Shown piece after piece: positions 48,001 to 60,000 of a stretch of DNA of 64,000 nt. Source of the DNA: Luidia sarsii (taxonomy: Eukaryota; Echinodermata; Asteroidea; Paxillosida; Luidiidae); the NCBI GenBank assembly GCA_949987565.1, contig OX465107.1:2183684-2247683 (forward strand), read 5' to 3'. How positions within the stretch are numbered: the first letter of the stretch is position 1; every line of letters starts with the position of its first letter. The notes beneath the pieces are model-generated. The model was not told where the DNA came from, ran no database searches, and worked only from the letters and a program-made list of their open reading frames with translations. A program made the translations under genes and the position numbers.

Positions 48001-51000
48001 GCAGAGTATACTGTTCGAAACGTCGAGTTCCTCCGGTTCTTTTCAGAACCACACTTACTCACAAAAGAGAATTTACATGGTGTCACCGCAAACCTACAGT
48101 GTATTTATCCTGCTATTCTCACCATGCAAACCTTCAAATCTCATATGTACAGTCACTACAGTGTCTCCGCAAACCTATTCATCCTTGTACTACTATTATT
48201 TTCTGAAGCTGTTGAGAAAGTATTGCGGATGGGAAGAATGCACAAGGCACAAGCTATGGTACAGATGCAGAACATGCAAGCAGCTACATGTACATCATGC
48301 AGGATATGCATTGTCAGCATCGAGAGTTACATGCAGTGGTGGCAACAGTGGTGGCAACTTCAGAGTAAAAAGTTTCTTTCCCAATTGGGGAATTCTCACC
48401 ATACACGCCCACAGTTTCAATCACCATCAAAAGGTTTTCGTAACTCATTAATGCGATCCCATTTTGACCCATTTTCAGAGCAGACTTTATCATGAAAAGC
48501 TCTGATGTTCGCAATATTGTAGAAATTGTGAAAATCTTTCAGCTGGCCGTTTCTTTGCAGTAGCTGAAATTATGGTTCCTGAACCATTCTGAACGGTTTC
48601 GTACAAGGCACGAGAGGTTATGTTAACTCTGATATCATTACCCCTACTCTGATATCATTACCCCTAAGCAGGGTTGCTAGAGGGTAGCCCAGGGGCCAAT
48701 CTCATAGAGCCGCTTAAGCACCCAAATTTGCTTTTAAAATGCATGAACTGCCTCGCCCATTAAAACCAGGTTGGCAGCTAAAACTCCATTCCTATCCTAA
48801 GATAAGCACCCAATATTTGCATACAAAATGAACGTATTAAGTACCAAATGAAAAATGCCGTACCAAATGCCGTACTTGGCAGATTTTCAGTCTGATGCGA
48901 CCATGCCCCAAAAACCCTTCCCTTCCCTTTGATCTCACCCTACGAGCTACACTGTCATACATGTCCCTGTTGCTCTCCCCGTCCTTTTTGCTTTGTCCCT
49001 GTCATTCTGCCTTTGAGAAAGCTCCTACTAGGATCAAAAACTTCAGGCCCTCCTAATTTTTGTTGAGGCTCTATTAAATCGGGTGGTCTACCTTGGAAAG
49101 TGTATCGAACCCGCCGTCTACGCACATTTCGACAAACTTTGAAATAAGCAATTGTGCCAGTTTGTCGGGACTTTGGCTCTCTCTTTTTTTCTTCCATCGA
49201 GCAAAATGGATGTTTGGTGCTGTCAATGTCCGGCACCAAAGAAAATGGTTGCGATCCACTGCACACAAAAGTGGTTCTCACCTGATTGCATGCTAGCCTT
49301 GCTCTCCAGTACGGGGTGCCTGTGTCCTATCTGGGGACTGTCTAGCAGGTGATGCTGGTGGGCATCGTCTGCAAGATGTTACCGATGATATGGAGCGCAC
49401 GAGCAGGCAAAAACAAAAAGGGACAAACATATGGGGGGGGGGAGGTGGGAGAGAGAGAGAAAAGAAAAAAGAAAGCATGCGGAGAAATAACAATGACATG
49501 CATTTGAGTATGGAGAGCAGAATGGTACAAAAAAAAAGAATATCGTGGTCAGATGGAAATGCTGGGAAAAAGATGCTCTAATATTTGTTATTACATTTCT
49601 CTGTGAAGGTTGGCGGTGACACCATGGATATCACCTCTTAAGAGAAGGAGTGCGGCTCTGAGAAGAGCCAGTAACTCAACGTTTCGGGTAGTATGTGCTC
49701 TGCCCGTGTTCAGGAGACTGAGTCTGACTTGAGTATCCTGACAACGGGTAGAGTACACACCGCCCGAAACGTTGAGTTACCGGCTTTTTTCAGAGCCATA
49801 CTCCTTCTCCTAAGAGAGAACATACATGGTGTCACTGCAAACCTCCTACTTGGTATTTCCACCATGCAAATCTGAAATGCATTTCTTTTGTGCAGAAAGC
49901 CCTTGGTTGCCACTTCAGAACTCTAGGGCAAACCCTGGTTCAAGCATTGATAATGATTTTATTTGTACTGCGCACAATGAAACTACATGCGTCGGGTAAC
50001 ACAGAGGAATCATGGTTAGGTTGGTTTCCGTAGTTGCTATGCAAGGATAACAGTGAGACAAATGCAGCGGTGATAATGTTATTAGAAAAGAGCTTCGGCC
50101 AGGATGGGATGATCGATGGGATGATCGAGCCCTCAAATAACATGATGAGCAGATGGCAGACTAGCATTGGAGTCACAAAATATAGAGTCTGAGTTCGAGA
50201 TTGAGTCCTATAAAGTCTGTCATCTAGATCAATTCACGAGCCACAAAGGTCGAGTACAAATCACCTTCAAATGAGGTAATGTATTTGAAATGCATTTTTA
50301 CAAATGTTCAAATTTTTTTCTCGAATCACTTCTGCTACTAATAATTTTTGGATGGTATATGAGATTGGACACATGTTAATTATAAACTAATATTGTATTA
50401 TTATTCTCATTTATTAACCTTACTTCTTCTTTTTTTAACACTTTTTTAGGTCAATTGCCTAATTTGTCTAAATTTCCTTTTTTTTGTATCCCACCTGAAA
50501 ATGAAATAATTTTTTCTCTGTAAAAAGTTACAAATTAAAGAAACAAGCCTCCTTGCACAGTATATCAAATGAAAAAGTCGAGTAAACAATTGAGATTACC
50601 TACCAGTGATTAAATTGCAACATCATGCTACAGGGCCATGTTAGACATCAAGCATGCAGATTGGATGAGACCATCTATAATCTGACCAACACCGCCCCAT
50701 TCATCACGAAAGTCAAGGCACGGCAACTCAAATCTTGGTGCCATATACTCCGCCTCAAAGATGACGAGCTTGTGAAAGAATTTGTTCCACCACACGGGAA
50801 GACGAAACCAGGACAGCCTCACACATTGTACTTGCAGTAGGTCCAGCACCTCTTTGGAGATACTGAAAGGGTGCTGCTACCAGACAACATTGCCTCTCTG
50901 GCCCAAGACCGTAGCAGTTGGAGAAGGTTTGTAGTCGCCTGCTCCGGAGCCGAATGATGATGATGATGAAACAGTTAAGAGAAAATCAATTGATCAACAG

Positions 51001-54000
51001 TGTATAGGTACTCGAATGCCCCCTTTAGTACCAGTGATGCCAGGGCTATGGAGTTGCAGGAGGGATATTGTAGGGACCAGCTTTCACCAAATAATTTGAT
51101 TGTTTGTAGTTCAGGCAGCCAAACCGTTTGGTTGAGCAACAGTATCCACGATGTACAGTTGACATGAAAAAGACATACTGACACTGCACAGAAACAAAAT
51201 TACGAAGTCTACAATGTGTGCAAACCTCGAGACAATGGCTGTATCGATACCGAGAAGACATTGATGAATGTAGAGCTCACCTGTCTTGTCCTCGTTTCTT
51301 TGTCAATCACGGCAGGCCTGTTTGAGATGATTCTTGAATAAAGCGATTACCTACCAGTATTTCTGAGGGATTCCTTCATGGATGTCTTTCTTTGGGAACA
51401 GCATTCATTCACAGATGAGTGAACGCAGATAGAAATGAGAAGAGAAGAGGAACCTGGGCCAAGGCGGGGCACGGTGGGATGAGGCGACCAAGGTAGGAAA
51501 GGGTAGGTCACGGTAGAGCAGGCCAGGGCAGGCCAGGGCAAGGCAGGCCAGGCCAGGGCAGGCCAGGGCAGGCCAGGGCAGGCCAGGGCAGGGCAGAGCA
51601 GGGCAGGGTAGTGCAGGGCAGGGCAGGGCAGGGCAGGGCAGGGCAGTGCAGGGCAGGGCAGGGAAGGACAGGGCAGGGCAGGACATGGCATGGCAGGGCA
51701 GGGCAGGGCAGGGCAGGGCAGGGCAGGGCAGGGCAGGGCAGGGCAGGGCAGGGCAGGGCAGGGCAGGGCAGGGCAGGGCAGGGCAGGGCAGGGCAGGGCA
51801 GGGCAGGGCAGGGCAAGGTAGGACAGGGCAGGGCAGGGCAGGACAGGGCAAGGCAAGCCAGGCCAGGCCAGGCCAGGGCAAGAAAGAGCAAGGCAGGGCA
51901 GAAATGGGAAGAGCTGGACAGAACGTGGAAAAAGCACAGGACAAACTAGAAAAACAGCAGCTCCGATCAGACTGAGAAAACCACACAAGCAGAGACTGAA
52001 CAGACAAAGAAATAGACCACAGTAGACAGAGATGGAAAAACAACAGTATAGCAATAGCTCCACATTACTGAAATGGCGGACACACACTCTCCATTACATT
52101 GTGCATTTGGCATTCAGTTTGTTTCAGAAATATCATGGCACTCAACCTACTCAGCCATCTCAGAGAACTGTGCAATGGAAAGGTGATGATTTGTAGCAAG
52201 AAGTGCACTACGATGCTCTAAATGGTCTGAGACCTTCAAGAGAAATGGAAGAGATAGATGGATATGCTAGAGTCTGCATGCAAGACAGTCATTAAAGCCC
52301 CTACACAACATTGGTCGAGGTCAAAGAATAGCATCCATACGTTGTCTGATCCAACATAATGCATGAAATAGCACACCTGTGAAAATTTCAGCTCAATCCG
52401 GCAACAGAGTCCGGAGAAAATAGTGAAAACTGCTTCATTCGCGAAAATGCAGCATTCAACGCCATACTTATCCGAAAAGAAAAAAAAATTCTCCAAAAAT
52501 ACAACATTTTCGGTAGAAATAGTTCAGTGAGAGGTTTCCACTATAACCATCTTTAAAATTGTATAAGTTTCATGTAAATCTGTTAACATTTCTGTTTTTC
52601 GATCTTACCAATGTTGTGTAGGGGCTTTAAAAGACCTTCATCTATATGGTACCTGATTTCTGTTAGTAAAAACGAAGGTAAACAATGGTCTCTACATTTG
52701 GCAAGCCAGCTAGAATGTCTCACAAGACGGTTGAGGGCCAACATTGGAGGTCTGGACCCGTGACACTGCTGATCCCCCTCCGTCTTTGGATGTATCGAGT
52801 CGAATCCTGACGTTTCCTCCCGATACAATTGGTTGAATTCACTTCATTTCAATTCAATGGGATTCTCCTTATCCATGTGCTATTGGTGACGATCCCAGCA
52901 GTCAATGTGGACAATTACAAACCATGGTACACGTGTCTTGAAGATTTGAGCGACCTTGAAATTCAGCATCTCAGGCAAGGCTCTGTTGTGCATTCTAGTT
53001 TGACCTCAACGTCACGATACGTGCACACTAAGAGAGACCATGAAATCTTAGCACCTCAGGCAAGGCTTTGTTTGCAACACTGGACGGGTGCAGTGTAGGA
53101 ACACCTTCTATAGTCTGCCCCAAAAACTTGAGGATGCACCCTCAGTGACCATGAAACCTGAAGGCCTAAGGCATGGCTCTTTGTGCTACACTGTTTGCGC
53201 AGCGATTGACAAATCCTGACAGAAGCCAGGCACAGACTGAAGCCGCCCGACACTGACTTTGATGCCAGTGCAGCTGATGCTGGCGTACTCACTCTGACTG
53301 AAAACTGGGTTCAAACCCACGGCCTCAGAATTGACGTACCACTGCTCTACCGCCTCGAACACAAGTTTCCAAACCCAGTGCATTGTGTTTCCCCCCAACC
53401 GGTCAACTAACTTGGCTAGCAATGGAAGGTCAGGTGTCAAGTGTCAATCATAAGGTATGCTACAACCATCCTTTTTTCATTCTGTTTTTGAAGGAGGTCC
53501 TCTAGGAACAGAATGTAATGCCCTCTGATCTCCTGATCCAGCAAAGGTCTGTCTACATGTGGATCTAACTGAGTTGACTAAACTACAATATAGCATTCAA
53601 GAAAAAGACGGATAGGCAGAACTTTGGATGTGGTCAGTACATGGATACTGGACTTACGCCGCTAGCCAGATCAGGTTCTTTTCAGAACCATACCTCTTCC
53701 TTTAAGAGACCTGATACATGGTGTTCACCGCAAACCTTCCTATATAGCCAGATCAGTTTCTCTCTACAACAAGTCTAATCATGATGCCTCACAAGCATTC
53801 ACAAGCATTCCCATGTCAAGTAGGCATGCGGGCTTGAGCAGCCACTACTGCCTATGGCAAGAACGACTAGCATACGCAGTCCCTCGGTGGTGCCAGGCAG
53901 ATGAGAAGGTGGAGGTTGGTGGAGTGGAGGAAGAGGAGGGGTGGCAAACTCCGTCTTTACCCTGGATGTGCTGGGACAAGCATCCCCTCGACTGCAGCTC

Positions 54001-57000
54001 TGCGTCCCCCGGGAGACTGCCGCCGTCGCCGCAGCTGGGCACCTGCAAGAGACTCACAGAGCGCTTCTTATCCTGCGGGCGGGGACCGAACTCCGCCCCG
54101 CCCTGGGTGTGGTCCAGGTGGAAGCTCAGCCGGGGGCCAGCCGCGCCCCTCCCGGGGGGCGTCGGCTCGCCCCGGGCGGCTCCAGCGCTGGGCTCGCTGG
54201 CGTTTTTCGCATCAGCGTCGTCGACGAGCATTAACCGGATGGCGGGCTTTAGGATCTGAACGCGGACAAACTCACTTGCGATGCGCTGCAGGGCGTGCTG
54301 GTCCAGGCTGGACGCCTCCTCCAGGTCGGTGACCTCCGACAGCTGCTGCTGGGGCGTGGCCGGCCTGTTGTCCGGGCAACCCTCCTCGTCCGGGCGCTGC
54401 TCAGATTGGAGCTGCAGATCGTGGACACGGGGCGATCTGCGCGTGCGTCTACTGGAAGCCCTTGTTAAGAGGAATTTTTTTTTGGGGGGGGGGACAACAA
54501 GTTTAATTTCACCGATACAATTATGTTTATTCATTTCATTTCAAGTCAAACAACTCAATGACATTGGTTTGTTTGACTTGAATTGAATTGAATTGCATCC
54601 ACTTGATCGCAGTAAACATCGTTAAATACAAAACCCAGACGTGTACCAACCGAAGATAATGATTTCTTTGAAGTGAATAAAAAAAATAATAAAAATGCAT
54701 CCACTTTGCGGGATCCCCGAGCTACTGTAGCCAGGTTTACAACAATTGGTTGTTTGCATCTGAATGAAATTGAGGATGTGATCCCTGGAGATAGATATAT
54801 GGCAGTTAAGGCCTCAGGCTCAGGCTCAGCCTCTGGCTTTCTTACTTTCGTCCAAGGCATGAAAACAGGAGGCCTTTGGCTCCATGCTGTTAATGATACA
54901 CTGAATTTTGAAAAGGAATCCAAAGCGTCAACTTCGACAAAGAACTCCAACCTGTGTTTTGGATAACGAGAGACAAAGCCGAGAACACAGGTTGGAGTTC
55001 TTTGTTGAAGTTGAAGCTTTAGATTCTTTTTCAAAACACAGTGTAACATCCAAAAAACCAAGCCAAAGGCCTCCCATTTTCATCCCTTTAAAATGGATGA
55101 AAGAAATCGAGACAAAGCCAGGGCCTGAGCCTAAGCCAGGTTTTGGAAAAGGGCCCCATGATACCGCCCCCTGCCCAAGGATCTGATTACGGCAGAAAGA
55201 TACCGCTCGGCTGAAAAAAGGTCTGGACACTTTTTCAGGAAGGAGGGGAGGACCTTTGTGCCTTGAAAATCGGGGAGTGGTAGGGGATGGGAAGGGGGGG
55301 AGGAGGGACAGAAGGGAGCCCAGTGGCTAGACCCAAGGCATGGCAAGGTTAAAAATGGCTGACCTTTTGGAGTGTTTGTAGCTTGCGTTTCGCGTGAAAA
55401 CCGGAGACATTCTCTGGAGAGAAACGAGGCATGGTGAGACAGCTGTTAGCAACGACTGACGACCTTTCAATAATTATCAACTTACAATAGCTGACCTTTT
55501 TATTTTGAGAGGAATACATGTCCTCTTTATTTCTGAAAGAGTGCTGTATGGTCCGGGCCAGCTTCAAAATGCTGGACTCTTTGAATTTATCGACATTTGT
55601 TTTCAGTTTGTATATTTTTGATATGCAAAAGTGTTGCAAACTTATTACTGACTAAAAAAGACCAAAAATGCAAATATCAAAAACTAGAACGGCCTGATGT
55701 TTCAATCCTAGCAGGACCTTTCACAAAGGCATTAAATCCTAGCAGGACCTTTCTCAAAGGCATTCTCCCTTTGAGGAGGGTCCTGCTAGGATCGAAAAAT
55801 TACCTAGTCCTATTACTTATTCAACCATACCCCTATTGCAAAGACCATACTGCTGCATAGGCCTATAGTTACGCTGTAAATTAGGAGGGCCTGACATTTC
55901 AATCCTAGCAGGACCTTTCTCAAAGGCAGAGTGTGCATTGAGTATTTGAGGTCATTCTACGTCAGTCAATTATTAAAACCTTTTTTTAGAGCGCTTCTTT
56001 CCAGGACAGGGTAATGTGGGTTGAGCAAATAACATGCTACTACAACCAAATAATTCATGCTTCAGCTTCACACCAAATGACATAAATACAATCATTACGC
56101 CATGCAACATATATATTCAAGGATGTTGCAGTTCTGCTCTGGTGGGCATGGGGGGGGTGAGGATGGGAGAGAGAGAGCTGATGGATGGGACTGTCTCTTG
56201 GAGATGGTCTCCTCACTCCACCATCGTTTGTCAAACAGGAACGTCCATTGATCTGGGGCACACCAGGGGGAAGGGGGGGCTGCTCTGATATGGTTTTACA
56301 GCGGTGACAATTCCTGCCACTTGATGCTTAAATTCATTCATTTACGTGTGCTTATTTATCACTGAAATCCTATCAAAATGGCCTCTAATTTGTCACCGGT
56401 CAAGGCGATGATGCTACTTCTTTAGCTACTAACCCCCCCCCCCCAAAAAAAAACCCCGGAGCAAGAGAATTCACAACCTAGGAAAACTTCTTTTTGAAAA
56501 CTTCTTTTTGAAACTAAAGGCTTTGCGGGGTAGGACAAAAATAATGGGGATTTGTAATTACACTGTGTATAAAAAGAGTTTTTTGACGAGATGTGGTTGT
56601 GCAAAAATTGTGATTATAGGTTGACACTAACTTGAAAGTATGTTGTGGCCATCTCCTATAGAGTGTCAGGACAATATCCCATCCTATTCTATCACATTTC
56701 ATCCCATTCCATCCCATCCAATCCTATTCCATCCCATTCCATTCCATACCATACCATACCATCCTATCCAATCCCTTTCCATTTCATTCCATCCTATCCA
56801 ATACCATCTAATACATTCCATCCCACCACAACTTATCCTATCCATCCCACTCTATGCTATCCGTCCCACTCTATGCTATCCGTCCATTAGCCTGGGAGAA
56901 TTTGTGAGGTGGCATGGATGACTGTGCAACAAAACCTCTCCATCTCTTTGAGCTCTCCGCAAAAACTCTCTCAAGGCCTCCCGCATCTTCACTCGGGTGA

Positions 57001-60000
57001 TTCAAGATACAACAAGATATACTACACAACTTGAGACCACATGCTATGCCAAAAATCACCGAGGCATGAAGTCAGGACAGAAAATCCCATAGAGAAGATA
57101 AATTATTCCTCAGTAGGGCTAGGTAGATGGGATTCAGTGCATGCTCACTCAGGTGTGCACGTCAAGGAGATGCAAATACGTACTTCAGGGCAACGCTGCT
57201 GAGGAATGTAACCGATAGCAAGGAGTGTATTGGAAGGTGGCTGACTGACAGTGTGTTGCGGTATCTCACCTTCACCTTCTCCACAGATTCATCCTGTGTC
57301 TTGTTCCCGTGTGGACTGCTTATAACCTCCTCCTTGAACTGTAATTCCCGGGGACCGCTGTCCCTATTGCTTCTCCGTCTCTCCTCACTGTCCCTGTCAG
57401 TGTGGCCCTCAATGCCGGCCTCCTCGCTTTCTCCCTCTGCCTTCGGGTCTCCGCTGGCACCAGCCTCATCCGTGTCTCGCCTCGCCGGGGATCCCGGCGG
57501 GAGGGCATCCCCTTCGGTCCTCTCCCCCTCCGCCGCCTCTCCCGAGCGGTCTCGCGGTTCTCCGGTCGCCTCCCCGGTCACGGCCCTCGGCCCTTCTCCG
57601 TTGCCGTTCTCCTCGATCAGACTCAGGGGTTCTTCGGCGGCCCGCGGTTTGGCCGGAGTGGGCTGAGCGGTGCCTCCTCCGCTGCCGCTGTCACCACTGC
57701 CGTCATTGCAGCTGCCGTCAACTCCACCTGGTCCCTTGGCGGGGGTCTCGGGAGGACCGGGCCCACCGCCCCCACTGGCGGCGGTCGAGCAGCGCTTGGA
57801 GTTCTTGGGCACGCCATGGATGGTGACGGAGCGCCGCCACTGGAGTCTTCCGTCCCGGGCCGGGTCGCGGAGGGACTTCCTGAAGTGGCTACGATGGCTC
57901 AGAGCGGGGGTCGCGCGGTGGCCTGTGGGGGGGGGAACCACAGACCAAAGAGGTTGAATGCAAAGCAATGCAGGAAATGCTAATGATTCCGATGAATTCT
58001 GCCTTTGAGAGAGGGCCTGCTAGGATCAAAATGTCAGGCCCGATAAGAGTTTGATAAAAATTTGATTTAAGGTCTGATGTTCCAATCCCAGGGAGAACTC
58101 TAACAAAGGCAGAGCAGGAGGTAATGGTATACTTTGAGACATGGATGGCAGCGTACATAGTCCAACATTCACCCATCATACCATTTCAACCCAGCTCAAC
58201 CCATCCCAACCCATCCCAACCCATCTCAACCCATCCCAACCCATCCCAACCTTACCCAACCCAACCTAACCCAACACAACCCAACCAATCCCATCCCATC
58301 CCATCCCACCCCATCCCAACCAAACCCATCCCATCTCATCCCATCCCATCCCAACCAAACCCATCTCATCCCACCCCACCCAATGTCCTTCTGACAGTTT
58401 GCTCAGGGAAAAGAAAAATTTGCCAACTTTGAGGGCCTGACGTTTCGATCCAAGCAGGATTCTGCCTTTGAGAAAGGTCCTGTTAGGATCGAAACGTCAG
58501 GCCTTCCTAATTAAACTTGTGACCCGAGCTCCTCAGGGCATACATCTTACCCAGTTGCACACCGAGCTGGTTGAGGCTGTGTGGTGGATTCAAATGTACA
58601 CAGCAGCCAGGACTGCAATCAATGCTGGGATTAGATACACCGGGCAATCCAGTCATGTCGTGACTAACGGAAGGGCAGTCATGCGGCGGCCACAGGGTGT
58701 GGTGACAGGACCTAATGATCTAAGACAACATCTAATTGGGCCATTTCGAGCACAGTGGGACCCTGGCATCAAACAAAACGGGCGCACAGTGCAAAAGAAC
58801 ACGTCAATCCAAATTAGACAGTCAGTCAGCGTTCAGGATCACGCAGAGAGGCTACACACTGTGACGTCCGATCAAACACTTGAGATTCGCAGCCTCTTTG
58901 GAGAGCAGCCTTTGCCTAGCCTGAAGACCCAGTCAGCCACCAGATAGAGAGAGAGAGAAAAATAACCCTAATCCACTAATATATATCTCTCCTGTTAAGC
59001 TCACTGTTTAGACAGGGTGTACTTGCACTAGAACACGGCCGACAAACTTGCCGGCTTTGGCACTGCTTATGAATTTGCGATACGGGGATAATTCAATTAG
59101 GCCCACTTCGGTGGCTATCGAGCAGCTATGGGTGCACATTAATTATGCCCCGTCTGAACCAAGACTGCTCCGTGTCCATCCTTGCCGCCGCAGAAAAGTC
59201 AATCTGCGTTGTTCGGGGTGGCAGTCTGAGCGCGTGTGCGTCACGACTCGAGAGACACCGAGGCGGACCTCTTCGGGCAGCTCTTCTCGTCACAGCTGAG
59301 GTGGTCAACGATAGGGCCAAACTTTCCCCGGCACGTTTCGGGGCAATACAGGCCATCTGTTCAGTGCGAGACCAGGGCCCAATTTCATGACTCTGCTTTA
59401 TAACGCAGAATTCTGCGCTTACAGGATGCTGTAAGCAAATGATTCGGCGGTCGTTCGTTAAATTTGACAACCTAAATTTCAACGGCGAATGGAAACAAGA
59501 ACCAGGAAGGGAATTCAAAAGAGAAGCAAAACATGGAAAGCGGCTGTTCCAAAACCTCCTTGTTCTCGGAAGAGACAGAGTGTATGGGTGAGAGGAGGCA
59601 AACAGCCTGCTTGCTCACTTTAAACATCTTTAAATTGCTCACTTTAAACTGCCCCAAAATTGCAAATCTCAAAAATCTAGAGCACCTGACATGCCAATCC
59701 TAGTAGGAAAATTCTATCCTGCCTTTGATAAAGGTCCTGCTAGAATTAAAATACCAGGCCCTTCAAATTCGTAGATTAGATTTTTTTTCTTTTATCATTT
59801 CAGTCAGTGAGCAGCTTGAACCAATTTTGTATGACTGTGTGACACATTTGATGAGATTGCAGTCTGCTCACTGCTCTTAAACTCTTCTCCTCACTCCAGC
59901 ACACTCCTCAGATCCTGCCCTTTTCTCAAGGCAAATGACACAGAGGAAGGCCAAAAAAAAGAGGAAAGTTTACTGGGCTGTTTCTGATGGACACACAATG

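Noticed and set aside
51347..52087. Pro/Cys/Leu-rich frames across the GGGCA array
   Set aside because: A 5-bp repeat is open in all frames when the unit lacks stops; no conserved domain.
57127..57983. Plus-strand frames over gene B exon 3
   Set aside because: Shadows of the minus-strand exon; no homology on the plus strand.
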